Shown: positions 52,794-61,158 of the stretch, in pieces
How the letters are laid out: each line of letters begins with the position of its first letter
Numbering within the stretch: the first letter of the stretch is position 1
Origin: VXOZ01 sp965220045
GTDB lineage: Bacteria; Chloroflexota; UBA11872; VXOZ01
Assembly (NCBI GenBank): GCA_965220045.1
Contig: OZ244803.1
Coordinates: 806,001-870,000 of the forward strand
DNA: 64,000 bases
Direction of reading: 5' to 3'
Notes under the pieces: model-generated
Database searches by the model: none
Seen by the model: only the letters and a program-made list of their open reading frames with translations
Told to the model about the DNA's origin: nothing
Made by a program: the position numbers and the translations under genes

Positions 52794-53132
52794 TCATCTC
52801 TGCAAGAGGGTCTTGATCCTGCCTAAGACTTCGCATACGACCTGTTCGGTAATCTGGCAATCGAAGCGATCGCGCCGTGCCCGCCAGTCGAGGCTCGAGA
52901 TTTGGTTGGCGAGCACGCCCTGGAGAGTGCGCTCGTGAGAAGCACGGCAACCTAAAAACGGTAGCCCTTGACGGTAGACGAAATTGGGCACGACTAGCCT
53001 AGACCATTGCCCTTGCAATCGGATTCATGACGCAGGACTGGAACGGCGCAGTGAACTTTCTGCTCGTGCCCGGACTGTGAAGCGCGGCAACACAAATACG
53101 CCTGTGGCGGAAACGATGGCGCAGTCTACCAT
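52794..53132 (-). pseudogene. Decayed MazF/PemK toxin
   Basis: The C-terminal part is clear: VLANQISSLDWRARRDRFDC then EVLGRIKTLLQR, the classic end of MazF. Earlier pieces are in other frames: ATG 53132 reads MVDCAIV, then a shifted frame gives FPPQA and SGHEQKVHCAVPVL, and a further shift leads to LVVPNFVYRQGLPF. At least two frameshifts separate the parts, so no complete toxin can be made. The start overlaps the mazE stop, as in intact operons. Confidence 0.75.
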
Positions 53133-53365
53133 AGTTCCAAGCCTTGAGCCGTCCCGAAATCTGAATTGGAATGAAGATTGTCTTCCGTCACCTGGGCCAG
53201 CATGTCTTCAAGGCTATACGCAACCTTGCGCAGGATGATTTCGTCACCCCGCGAGATGAGCTCAATCGCGGATCCTTCGCTTACGCCCCACTGCTGCGCG
53301 GTCGCGTCAGGAATGCGAATGGCAAGGCTGGCACCCCACTTGGAAATGTGGGCATTTGCGCCCAA
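53126..53365 (-). CDS. mazE: MazE-type antitoxin (AbrB/SpoVT-like)
   Basis: 79 residues. HISKWGASLAIRIPDATAQQ and GSAIELISRGDEIILRKV form the swapped-hairpin DNA-binding fold; the C-terminal tail (SLEDMLAQVTEDNLHSN) would wrap the toxin. Start is TTG 53365 with GGAGG seven bases upstream, because no ATG exists in the frame. Upstream of a decayed mazF, so it may be an orphan antitoxin that could still neutralise other MazF proteins. Confidence 0.88.
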   Translation of the reverse strand: MGANAHISKWGASLAIRIPDATAQQWGVSEGSAIELISRGDEIILRKVAYSLEDMLAQVTEDNLHSNSDFGTAQGLELW

Positions 53366-53541
53366 ATCTGCGCCTCCCTAGTTATATGAATGTATCCAAA
53401 ACCAAAGCTCGCCAAGCGCGTTGCTTTTGCAGCAGGGCGCACACTGCTACGGACAAACGCCACTCAAGGGCCTGGTGGAAGAATACAATTGCAGTGGCGA
53501 TCAGTAGCGCATAGGACGTTGCCCGGCAACACGGTTAGACC

Positions 53542-53566
53542 GCGTAGGTTGCAGACCTGCGCTACC
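53542..53566. repeat. AGG/CCT dispersed palindrome, copy 5
   Basis: GCGTAGGTTGCAGACCTGCGC, an imperfect version, in the otherwise featureless 300-base gap between mazE and the rhodanese gene. Confidence 0.65.
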
Positions 53567-53667
53567 GGCGGCCTTATCCAATCAAGCTATCGAGTCGCAC
53601 CACTAGCTTGCCCAATTCAGATACAACGAGGTCACTGCTGTTGCCTTCACTGGTACGAAAGAAAGGC

Positions 53668-54024
53668 TCAGCTCTCTTGGGGCAGACCTTCCTCTAACGG
53701 ATAGCCGTCCTTCTGCCAGCCCACGATGCCGGGGCCGAGATTGTAGAGGTCTTCCAGGCCCATGGCGGCGGCGATTTCGCAGGCCACCTGGCTGCTCTGG
53801 CCGACGTCGCAAACAAAGATGATCTTGTCGTCAGCAAGGAACTCCCAGGGCTTCTGCAAGAGTTCGGGCAGCGGCGCCAAAACGGAATCGGGTATGTGCG
53901 ACTTGGCGAACTGATTGGGCATACGCACGTCAATGACCTGGTATTCGCCGCTATCGATCATTTGCTTGGCTTCCGCACTGTCTACGGTGCCAAAGGGAAT
54001 GTCGGCATCTGCTTGCTGCGCCAT
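53668..54024 (-). CDS. Rhodanese-like sulfurtransferase domain protein
   Basis: 118 residues, a single rhodanese domain. The active-site loop is C72 in FVCDVGQSSQVA, six residues as in the family, preceded by YQVIDVRMPNQFAKSHIPDS. Catalytic Cys present, so sulfur transfer is plausible. Divergent from a sulfonate/nitrate-type ABC locus 170 bases away, which could link it to sulfur handling, though that is inference. Confidence 0.92.
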   Translation of the reverse strand: MAQQADADIPFGTVDSAEAKQMIDSGEYQVIDVRMPNQFAKSHIPDSVLAPLPELLQKPWEFLADDKIIFVCDVGQSSQVACEIAAAMGLEDLYNLGPGIVGWQKDGYPLEEGLPQES

Positions 54025-54081
54025 CTAAAGCCTCCGGAGAGTGTGTTGTTACCGTATCCATTCTATATGAACCGGAGCCGT

Positions 54082-54110
54082 TTGACTCCAGTACGCTACT
54101 TAGTTACTAT
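54082..54110 (+). promoter_or_regulatory. Promoter of the ABC-flavoprotein locus
   Basis: TTGACT at 54082-54087, 17-base spacer, TACTAT at 54105-54110. The region around and after the -10 is AT-rich and carries the operator described next. Confidence 0.65.
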
Positions 54111-54115
54111 CTTAT

Positions 54116-54133
54116 CTAAGTAAAGTTACTTAG
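54116..54133 (+). promoter_or_regulatory. CTAAGTAA/TTACTTAG operator
   Basis: Perfect inverted repeat CTAAGTAA-AG-TTACTTAG centred about 14 bases after the -10 box; a further CTACTTAGTTA copy overlaps the -10 at 54096-54106. Placement is that of a repressor site. The DNA-binding protein is not encoded in the window. Confidence 0.6.
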
Positions 54134-54194
54134 TAAAGATTATGATTTGGGTGGTTGATGGTGGTGGTGCTGGCAGGAAGGGTAGGCACTGAGC

Positions 54195-55010
54195 GTGGCG
54201 AAACTGGTGGTAGACGAGACGGTCGCAGGGGCTGCTGTCGAGGCAAGAATCGTGATAGAAGACGCCGCGAAGGTGTTCGCCTCGCGCAATGGTGACACGG
54301 TCGCGTTTCAGGGCGTAAACCTGGCGGTACATGAAGGCGAATTGCTCTGTGTGCTGGGACCGAGTGGCTGCGGCAAGTCCACGCTGCTCAACGTCATCGC
54401 GGGATTGGATGAGCTGTCACACGGGAGCGTTGCCGTTGCTGGCGAACCGGTCGCAGGCCCGCATTACACGCGGGGCATGGTGTTTCAGGATTACGCGCTC
54501 TTCCCGTGGCTGACGGTAGAGGAGAACATACGTTTCGGTCTCGACGCGCGGGGATTCAAGGGCGACAGGCACGCGATTGTTGCCGACCTCGTGGCCCTCA
54601 CCCGTTTGCAGGGATTTGAGCGGGCACGGCCGTCACAGCTCTCCGGTGGCATGGCACAGCGGGTGGCATTAGCGCGCTCGCTCGCGAATCAGGTCGAAAT
54701 TCTGCTGATGGATGAGCCATTCGGCGCGCTCGACGCCTTCACGCGCATGGAAATGCAAGAGGAAATCGTCCGCATCGTAAAGGCGCAACGCGTGACCACG
54801 GTCTTTGTGACGCACGACATCGATGAAGCGCTCTTCGTTGGCGATCGTGTGGCGATCATGTCCGCGCATCCCGGCGAACTGCGGCGCGTCATTCCGGTGC
54901 CCATCGCCCACCCGCGCGACCGGGTTGACCCACAACTCGTGCGCCTGCGGGAAGAGGTCTTCACCGAGTTCAACTTGGCGCATACGCGCGAACAGTACTA
55001 TCACATCTAG
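54195..55010 (+). CDS. Nitrate/sulfonate/taurine-type ABC importer ATPase
   Basis: 271 residues. Walker A CVLGPSGCGKSTL, Q-loop MVFQDYALFPWLTV, signature QLSGGMAQRVAL, Walker B LLMDEPFGALDAFTRMEMQ and switch His FVTHDIDEA are typical of SsuB/TauB/NrtD. GTG 54195 is the likely start, with a 20-residue N-terminal extension. Works with the permease at 56649. A 395-base gap separates it from the binding protein gene, so the order ATPase, binding protein, permease may be one long transcript or two. Confidence 0.93.
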   Translation: MAKLVVDETVAGAAVEARIVIEDAAKVFASRNGDTVAFQGVNLAVHEGELLCVLGPSGCGKSTLLNVIAGLDELSHGSVAVAGEPVAGPHYTRGMVFQDYALFPWLTVEENIRFGLDARGFKGDRHAIVADLVALTRLQGFERARPSQLSGGMAQRVALARSLANQVEILLMDEPFGALDAFTRMEMQEEIVRIVKAQRVTTVFVTHDIDEALFVGDRVAIMSAHPGELRRVIPVPIAHPRDRVDPQLVRLREEVFTEFNLAHTREQYYHI

Positions 55011-55405
55011 GGATTCGTGAGAATGCCGAACGTGCCGCTCCCAACGCGAAAACTCTACCAAGGTGTGGTGCAGGAACTCTGTCAAGGAACCTAGGGCAGT
55101 GCAAGCGCTTGTCTGCTTCTTCGCCACGCCAAGTGCCGGCGGGAATGGAAGGGACACCCGTTCCTGGACGTCGGTACAACCGGTTCCATGATTGGCAATT
55201 CAGGTTTTGTTGCGTGGTAGAGCGAGCGGTGCAACGCGAATAGAATCCGCACCCCGGCACTGGGACGAGTTTACGTAGGAATGCAGGAATTCATGTGCTG
55301 TTCCCAACGCAATTAACTGCAGAGGGAAGCCGCACATTGGCGAAGACTGAAGACGCAAAATCCAAGTCGTACACAAATCAACATTGCGAGTACAGGAGAT
55401 TGAAG
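55011..55405. other. Intergenic, no gene seen
   Basis: 395 bases between the ATPase and the binding-protein gene. No promoter with good spacing and no recognised RNA structure. The last 20 bases hold CAGGAGATTGAAG, the ribosome-binding region for ATG 55406. Confidence 0.4.
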
Positions 55406-56644
55406 ATGTCCAAGAAAATCACGCGCGGGCAGTTCTTGAGTACCCTCGGCGCGGTAGCTCTCGGCGCCGTAGCCAGTCCGCTCCTTGGCGCTTGCGGCGG
55501 CGACGATGAATCGGAATCGAACGGCGCACCGGTTTCCCCGTCCAAAGTCTCGGACATTCCCGTCAAAGTCGGCTACTTACCGATAACGGACTCAACACCG
55601 CTCACGTTGGGGTATGCCGGCGGCTTCTTTGCCGATCAGGGTTTGAATGCTGACAAACCGGCGCTCTTCCGCGGTTGGTCGCAGCTTGCCGAGGCGTTCA
55701 TGGCAGACCAGGTTAATGTGGCGCACTTTCTCATGCCCATGACGGTATGGATGCGCTACGGCATCGGCTTTCCCGTGAAAGTCGTGGCCTGGGACCACAT
55801 CAACGGTTCAGCGTTGACCGTACATCAAGAGAGCGGCATCGATAGCATCAAGGACCTGGGCGGCAAGCAGATTGCCGTGCCCTTCTGGTATTCCATCCAC
55901 AACGTCGTCTTGCAGATGGCGTTGCGCCACCATAATCTGGAGGCGGTAATCCAAGACCGCAACCGTGAGCTGGCTGCCAATCAAGTGAATCTCTTCGTGA
56001 TGGCGCCGCCGGATATGCCGACTGCGCTGGGCAACCGGTCTATCGACGGTTATATCGTCGCCGAGCCGTTCAATGCTGCCGGCGAGCTACTAGCGAATGG
56101 CAAGATCATCCGCTTCACTGGTGACGTCTGGAAGGACCACGCCTGCTGCGTGGCGGTGCTAAGCGAGAAGTACATCAACGAGAATCCGGAATGGGCGCAG
56201 CGCGTGCTCAATAGCATTGCGAACGCGCAACTTGGAGCGCTCAAGGACATTCCCGGCACGGCGCAACTGCTTTCCAAGGATGGCAGCGGGCTCTTGCCGC
56301 AGGCCGCGAACGTCATCGAGCGTGCGATGAGCAAATACGATCTCGAGACGTACGGACCACAGGGAACCAACGCCATTCACCATCCGGAGTGGGGAGCGTC
56401 ACGCATCGGTTTCCAGCCCTGGCCGTATCCGAGCTACACCATCGAGCTTGTAAACCAGATCAAGCAGACGAAGGTGGAAGGCGATACGAGCTTCTTGGCC
56501 GATCTCTCCGGCGATCACGCCGCGGAGGATTTGGTAGAGTATACGTTGGTCAGAGACGCCTATAACGCCGCCGGTGGCCCGAGCGCGTTTAACGTTGCGG
56601 AAGAGGAAGCGTTCGAGCGCAAGGAGATCATCGGCATTGAGTGA
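55406..56644 (+). CDS. ABC substrate-binding lipoprotein, NMT1/SsuA/NrtA type
   Basis: 412 residues. Signal KKITRGQFLSTLGAVALGAV with lipobox LGAC, followed by an acidic/Ser linker (GGDDESESNGAP). The binding domain begins VKVGYLPITDSTPLTLGYAG, then FFADQGLNADKP and WSIHNVV-like ligand loop PFWYSIHNVVLQMAL, as in NrtA and SsuA. Ligand not predictable: nitrate, sulfonate, taurine or a pyrimidine precursor are all possible in this family. The C-terminal 40 residues are charged and longer than in SsuA. Its stop is four bases before the permease ATG. Confidence 0.92.
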   Translation: MSKKITRGQFLSTLGAVALGAVASPLLGACGGDDESESNGAPVSPSKVSDIPVKVGYLPITDSTPLTLGYAGGFFADQGLNADKPALFRGWSQLAEAFMADQVNVAHFLMPMTVWMRYGIGFPVKVVAWDHINGSALTVHQESGIDSIKDLGGKQIAVPFWYSIHNVVLQMALRHHNLEAVIQDRNRELAANQVNLFVMAPPDMPTALGNRSIDGYIVAEPFNAAGELLANGKIIRFTGDVWKDHACCVAVLSEKYINENPEWAQRVLNSIANAQLGALKDIPGTAQLLSKDGSGLLPQAANVIERAMSKYDLETYGPQGTNAIHHPEWGASRIGFQPWPYPSYTIELVNQIKQTKVEGDTSFLADLSGDHAAEDLVEYTLVRDAYNAAGGPSAFNVAEEEAFERKEIIGIE

Positions 56645-56648
56645 GGCC

Positions 56649-57512
56649 ATGCGCACGGAAGGACGGTTAGCCGAACAGGTCCGTGACAGAGCCGATGCCG
56701 ACACGGAAACGGCGCAGTCCGCTGGCGTTCCTATGGCTCGCCGCTGGTATGCCCGCCTGGGGAGCGCGGGCATACCGATTATTGGCTTTCTCGTTATTCT
56801 GTTGTTTTGGCAACTGCTCACGAGCGGCTTGGTAGCGGATTCAACCATTGTCACGGCTTTTCAGCCCCGTAACGCCTTTCGCGAGCTCATTGGCTTCTTC
56901 GTCAGCGGCGTGATCTATTCCCATATCTTTGCGAGCATAGAGCGCATAGTCTTGGGACTCGCTTTGGCCGTTGCGATTGGGGTGCCGGTCGGCGTGATCA
57001 TTGGCCATTACCGAACGGCCGAGCGGGCTTCGTCGCTGGCATTTCAGTTCATTCGCATGATCTCGCCGCTATCGTGGATGCCGATTGCTATCATCGCTTT
57101 CGGTGTTGGCAATAATCCCGTGATTTTCTTGATTGCCATTGCCGCGATCTGGCCGATGATCATCAATACGGCCCACGGTGTGAGCAGTCTCGATCAACGC
57201 TGGATACGAGCGGCGCGCACCCTGGGCGCCAACGAGTGGAAGCTCGTCCGCATGGTCATCCTGCCGGCGGTCGTCCCGGACATGCTCACGGGTCTGCGGC
57301 TGGCGGTGGGACTCGCCTGGGTGATCTTGGTGCCCGCCGAAATGCTTGGCGTATCCGACGGCCTTGGCTACTACATTCTGGATACGCGCGACCGGTTCAA
57401 CTACGGCGAACTCATGGCCGTCATTCTCATCATTGGCGTGATCGGTTACGCATTAGACCAACTTATTCGTCTGCTCCGGGTGCACGTCTCGTGGGATCAT
57501 GGGGAGCGCTGA
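56649..57512 (+). CDS. ABC permease, SsuC/TauC/NrtB type
   Basis: 287 residues, six membrane helices after a hydrophilic N-terminal extension of 35 residues (RLAEQVRDRADADTETAQSA). The EAA-type cytoplasmic loop reads RAARTLGANEWKLVRMVILP, followed by GLRLAVGLAWVILVPAEMLG. Couples to the ATPase at 54195. Translation starts four bases after the binding-protein stop. Confidence 0.93.
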   Translation: MRTEGRLAEQVRDRADADTETAQSAGVPMARRWYARLGSAGIPIIGFLVILLFWQLLTSGLVADSTIVTAFQPRNAFRELIGFFVSGVIYSHIFASIERIVLGLALAVAIGVPVGVIIGHYRTAERASSLAFQFIRMISPLSWMPIAIIAFGVGNNPVIFLIAIAAIWPMIINTAHGVSSLDQRWIRAARTLGANEWKLVRMVILPAVVPDMLTGLRLAVGLAWVILVPAEMLGVSDGLGYYILDTRDRFNYGELMAVILIIGVIGYALDQLIRLLRVHVSWDHGER

Positions 57513-57550
57513 GAGCCCGGCCTGGGTGGATGTTTACGTTTTGCGTGAAA

Positions 57551-57686
57551 GAGCGGGGGACAAACCCCCGCGCTACTAAAGACGGAAGAGCGGGGAACAA
57601 GGCCCCGCGCAAAAAAAGACTAGAGAGCGGGGGACAAGCCCCCGCTCTACGAGAGACAAAAGAGCGGAGGGCAAGCGCCTAGGCTC
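57551..57686. repeat. Cluster of four CGGGGG/CCCCCG hairpins
   Basis: Copies at 57551-57576, 57588-57610, 57625-57650 and 57662-57686, each like GAGCGGGGGACAA then CCCCCGC and CTAC. Spacing is 37, 37 and 37 bases from start to start. A fifth copy lies at 59900-59926. They fill the gap between the permease and the flavoprotein gene. Confidence 0.85.
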
Positions 57687-57793
57687 CGTTTTGCTGGCGC
57701 GGACTGCGCTGCCTTTGGCAAGCAAACGATGTCAATGCCGGGCGCCCAACGCCGTTACTGAGTGGATCTAGCAAAGAGCGGGTTCTGAGATTA

Positions 57794-57829
57794 TCCCCTC
57801 TCCCTCTGGGAGAGGGTTAGGGTGAGGGT
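57794..57829. repeat. CCCTCTCCC/GGGAGAGGG element, copy 2
   Basis: CCCCTCTCCCTCTGGGAGAG followed by GGTTAGGGTGAGGGTC. Opposite orientation to the copy at 40724. Its right end lies directly ahead of the flavoprotein ATG and supplies the GTGAGGG that serves as ribosome-binding site. Confidence 0.75.
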
Positions 57830-57833
57830 CTTC

Positions 57834-59555
57834 ATGGATGTGCCGCATGATGTCTATACCACCGACGTGCTTGTAATCGGCGGCGGGCTGGCAGGGTGCT
57901 GGGCGGCCATTGCCGCCACGCGTCAAGGCAGCCGGGCATTAGTGGTAGACAAAGGCTTTGTGGGCGGCTCCGGCTGCAGCGTGTTTGCAGGCGGCGTGGT
58001 GCTCTACCTGACACCGGAAGATGACCCCGCAGACTTCGTGCGCGAGCACTGCCGCGAGAGCGAACTGCTCCTCGACCCCGCGTGGGTCGAGTGGCTGGTG
58101 CAGGCGAACTACGAGCGCATCGCGGAATTGGATGGCTGGGGCGCGCCCTTTGATCGCCACGACGACGCGTCCGAGGGGGCGTCCGGTTCGCTCCACCGCC
58201 GCCTGATTTACGTCGGATCGCGCGAGACGGTCTGGCGGCTCGGTCTCGACAGCGTTGAACTGATGAAGCTCATGCGCAAGCAGGTCTTGCGCACGAAGCA
58301 GGCAAAGCTCCTCGATCACACTGCGATCGTGAAGCTCTTGGTCGAAGATGGCCGTGTCGTCGGAGCAGTGGGCATTCGGCGGCAGGACGAGCGCTTGTGC
58401 CTGATTCAAGCGAAGTCCGTCGTGCTTGCCGCGGGAGGCTGCGCGTGGAAGGGCACCCATTTCGGACATGACATGCTCTGCGGCGAAGCGTATAAGCTCG
58501 CATGGGACGTGGGCGCCTCCCTGATGAACATGGAGTATGCCAACGGCTATATCGCGACCAATACCCGCTTCGATAGCCACGGACAGTGTATTCTTGCTGC
58601 GATTGGCGGCAAGTACCTGAATGGCGAGGGCGAGCAGTTTCTCGGCAGGTATTCGGATAAGGTGCCGCCGGCTATCCACGTCATCGCCCGTGGCATGGCC
58701 TCGGAAATTCGGGAAGGGCGTGGGCCAATTCAGCTTGATTTGTCGGCGGTTCCCGTCAAAGACCGCGAAATGTGGCTGCATGCCTTCAAGCACATTGCGG
58801 AGCTCGCCCGCCGCAGCGGCCAGGACCTCTTTGCCGACCGCACGCAGTGGCATCCTGGATTCAATGGCTCGGTATCGGGTTCCGCCGGGGTCTATTTCAC
58901 CGATACGACCATGGCTGCCAGCGTGCCGGGACTTTTCGTTGCCGGTGACGCGGCGACACGCGGGTACGTGGTGGGTGCTTCGAGCGGCATTACGTTTCTC
59001 AATCTCGCCTGGGCCAATGGCAGCGGCTATGCGGCGGGCGTGGGTGCGGGCGTGTTTGCGCAAGACTCTGGGCAGGCAGCGCTGTCAGATGCGTATTGGC
59101 AATGCGAGTTGGCAGGGGCACTGCGTCCCATGCAACGGATGGATGGACTGCTGCCGGATGCGGTCTACGGGCAATTGCAGACCCAAGCCATGCCACCGGA
59201 AGTGAACATCTTTCGCGAAGGAGCGCGCATGCGGCAGGCACTAGCGCATGTCCGGACCCTGCAACAGGAAGCGGTGCCACGGCTTTATGCGCCGGACTTC
59301 CATGAGTTGGTGAAGTGCTACGAAGTTGAAGCGACGGCACTCACGACGGCGCTCATGTACGAAGCGGCGCTGTTGCGAACGGAAAGCCGGGGCTGGCACT
59401 TTCGTGAAGACCATCCCCAGCGTGACGATAGCGGCTGGCTCAAGTGGATTGTCGCGGCGCCCGGCGAAGACGGTGAGCCGGACTTTCGGTACGTTCCGGT
59501 GCCCCGCAAGCAGTTGGAAGAGATGGGAATACTTGAATCCGCGGCGGTAGTGTAG
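57834..59555 (+). CDS. FAD-dependent oxidoreductase, fumarate reductase/APS reductase alpha-like
   Basis: 573 residues. FAD-binding TTDVLVIGGGLAGCWAAIAA at the N-terminus and GLFVAGDAATRGYVVGASSG near residue 365 frame a fumarate-reductase-like capping domain; the C-terminus contains HELVKCYEVEATALTTALMY and ESRGWHFREDHPQRDD, the FRD/SDH/AprA helical end. The Fe-S partner is encoded next (59630), as for AprA-AprB. The exact substrate pair is unknown. ATG 57834 is preferred; the frame also opens at GTG 57822 inside the repeat. Placed after a sulfonate/nitrate-type importer, oxidation of the imported compound is the likely role. Confidence 0.9.
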   Translation: MDVPHDVYTTDVLVIGGGLAGCWAAIAATRQGSRALVVDKGFVGGSGCSVFAGGVVLYLTPEDDPADFVREHCRESELLLDPAWVEWLVQANYERIAELDGWGAPFDRHDDASEGASGSLHRRLIYVGSRETVWRLGLDSVELMKLMRKQVLRTKQAKLLDHTAIVKLLVEDGRVVGAVGIRRQDERLCLIQAKSVVLAAGGCAWKGTHFGHDMLCGEAYKLAWDVGASLMNMEYANGYIATNTRFDSHGQCILAAIGGKYLNGEGEQFLGRYSDKVPPAIHVIARGMASEIREGRGPIQLDLSAVPVKDREMWLHAFKHIAELARRSGQDLFADRTQWHPGFNGSVSGSAGVYFTDTTMAASVPGLFVAGDAATRGYVVGASSGITFLNLAWANGSGYAAGVGAGVFAQDSGQAALSDAYWQCELAGALRPMQRMDGLLPDAVYGQLQTQAMPPEVNIFREGARMRQALAHVRTLQQEAVPRLYAPDFHELVKCYEVEATALTTALMYEAALLRTESRGWHFREDHPQRDDSGWLKWIVAAPGEDGEPDFRYVPVPRKQLEEMGILESAAVV

Positions 59556-59629
59556 TGCCTCTAGCGATCGCCATGCCCGCAATACGGTCTGGAAATCGAT
59601 GTGAAATAACTCCGTGGAGATGACGACTC

Positions 59630-59866
59630 TTGGCAATTGAGAAAGTATACGAAGACCTTTGCATCGGCTGTACCCTTTGTGTGAAGGTCTGTCCGCTCGA
59701 CGTGCTCCGCATGGATGACAAGAAGAAGGCCTACATCCGGTACCAGGACGACTGCCAGTCCTGCCTGCTGTGTGAGATCTATTGCCCCACTGACGCGATC
59801 TACGTCGGCCCGGAGAATCCGCGCGAGGTGCCATTCAACATCCAAGAAGCGACGCTGTCACCCTAG
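59630..59866 (+). CDS. Two-cluster (2x 4Fe-4S) ferredoxin subunit
   Basis: 78 residues. CIGCTLCVKVCP and CQSCLLCEIYCP are two complete CxxCxxCxxxCP motifs. TTG 59630 is the only possible start in frame and has GGAG upstream. The small size and position 74 bases after the flavoprotein gene suggest a dedicated electron-transfer subunit, as AprB is for AprA. The C-terminal tail (PENPREVPFNIQEATLSP) is not redox active. Confidence 0.93.
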   Translation: MAIEKVYEDLCIGCTLCVKVCPLDVLRMDDKKKAYIRYQDDCQSCLLCEIYCPTDAIYVGPENPREVPFNIQEATLSP

Positions 59867-59899
59867 CGGTACTGTTGCACCGCCGGCATTTTCACTGCG

Positions 59900-60015
59900 A
59901 AGAGGCGGGGGACAAGCCCCCGCGCTACGAAGTGGCTGGCCTTGTTCCGGCAATTGACCGAGAATAGGAGCGACGCCGCTATTCATCCGGTAGCGCAGGT
60001 TTGCAACCTGCGCTA
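59900..60015. repeat. CGGGGG hairpin copy 5 and AGG/CCT palindrome copy 6
   Basis: GAGGCGGGGGACAAGCCCCC at 59900-59919 continuing to GCGCTAC at 59926, and TAGCGCAGGTTTGCAACCTG plus CGCTA at 59991-60015, a perfect 25-base palindrome around TTGCA. Both in the 260-base gap before the first alpha/beta hydrolase. Confidence 0.85.
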
Positions 60016-60126
60016 TTTCCCTATAATGTACGGCAGTTGCACGTGTGTGGCTTGATTTTCAAGCGGACGTGTGGGATCACTGGATTTGGCGCATCCCTCT
60101 ATAGGGTTGAAAGGGAGAACACGATC

Positions 60127-61158
60127 ATGAGTGATGTATTTGATTTTGATACGTACATCATGGCGTACTACGAAAAACACCCTCCGCTCATGCACTTTGC
60201 CGGCGAGAGCCGGGATGAGTGGTACGTGTGGCAGCAACGCCTGCGCACCAAACTGCTGGAACTTATGGAGCCGTTTCCGGAGCAGGTGCCGCCGGAGGCG
60301 CGGGTTGTCGAGGAGCGGGAGCAGTTTGGCGTGCACTACGAGAAAGTGGTGTATACCACCGCCGAGGACGTGCAGGTCCCGGCGTGGCTGCTCATCCCGG
60401 AGAACGTGGCAACACCGGCGCCCGGCATCATCTGCTTGCACGGCCATGGGGGGCCGCATGGCAAAGATCCCGTGGCGCACGTGGACCATGGCGATGAGGA
60501 ACTGGCGCGGATCATTGAAAACTACAACTATGACTATGGCTTGCAGCTTGCCAAACGCGGCTTTGTAACGCTGTGTCCCGATGCGCGCGGCTTTGGTGAG
60601 CGCAGAGAAGGCTTTCGGCGTTTCGGCAATCGGGACGGCTGCAACGTGAACGGCATCATGACCTACCTCTTTGGCATGAACCTCACGGCGCTCAACACCT
60701 GGGACGACATGCGGGGTCTTGACTATCTCGGGAGTCGCCCGGAAGTGGACGCGGATCGGCTCGGTTGCATCGGCCTCTCGCTTGGCGGCACGCGCTCGAT
60801 GTATCTTTCGGCGGTCGACGAGCGCGTGAAAGCGTCTTCAGTGGTGTGTTATCTGACGACCTTCAAGCAGTATGCCCTGAAGCAAGGGAACTTCTGCGGT
60901 TCGCAGTTCGTACCCGGCATTCTCAAGTACGCGGAAGTGGCCGACATTTGCGGCTTAGTAGCGCCGCGTCCGCTCCTCATCGAGTCCGGCATACAAGACG
61001 GAGGCTTCCCAATAGAGACCGCGCGTGAAGCGTATGCACACTTGGAGACAATTTATGCGGCGGCGCAGGTATCGGAAAGCCTCTGGTTCGACGAATTCGA
61101 CGGCGGGCACCAATTCAGCGGCGCCAAAGCCTTTGACTTCTTTAACGCGTATCTGTGA
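60127..61158 (+). CDS. Alpha/beta hydrolase, dienelactone hydrolase/acetyl xylan esterase-like (copy 1)
   Basis: 343 residues. Nucleophile S218 in GLSLGGTRS, oxyanion loop CLHGHGGPHG, and the base His in DEFDGGHQFSG complete the triad; the Asp probably lies between. SDVFDFDTYIMAYYEKHPPL at the N-terminus is unusual and shared with the next gene. The protein lacks a signal peptide. ATG 60127 follows AAGGGAGAAC. It hydrolyses an ester or lactone, and may act on the product of the flavoprotein, though that is inference. Confidence 0.9.
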   Translation: MSDVFDFDTYIMAYYEKHPPLMHFAGESRDEWYVWQQRLRTKLLELMEPFPEQVPPEARVVEEREQFGVHYEKVVYTTAEDVQVPAWLLIPENVATPAPGIICLHGHGGPHGKDPVAHVDHGDEELARIIENYNYDYGLQLAKRGFVTLCPDARGFGERREGFRRFGNRDGCNVNGIMTYLFGMNLTALNTWDDMRGLDYLGSRPEVDADRLGCIGLSLGGTRSMYLSAVDERVKASSVVCYLTTFKQYALKQGNFCGSQFVPGILKYAEVADICGLVAPRPLLIESGIQDGGFPIETAREAYAHLETIYAAAQVSESLWFDEFDGGHQFSGAKAFDFFNAYL

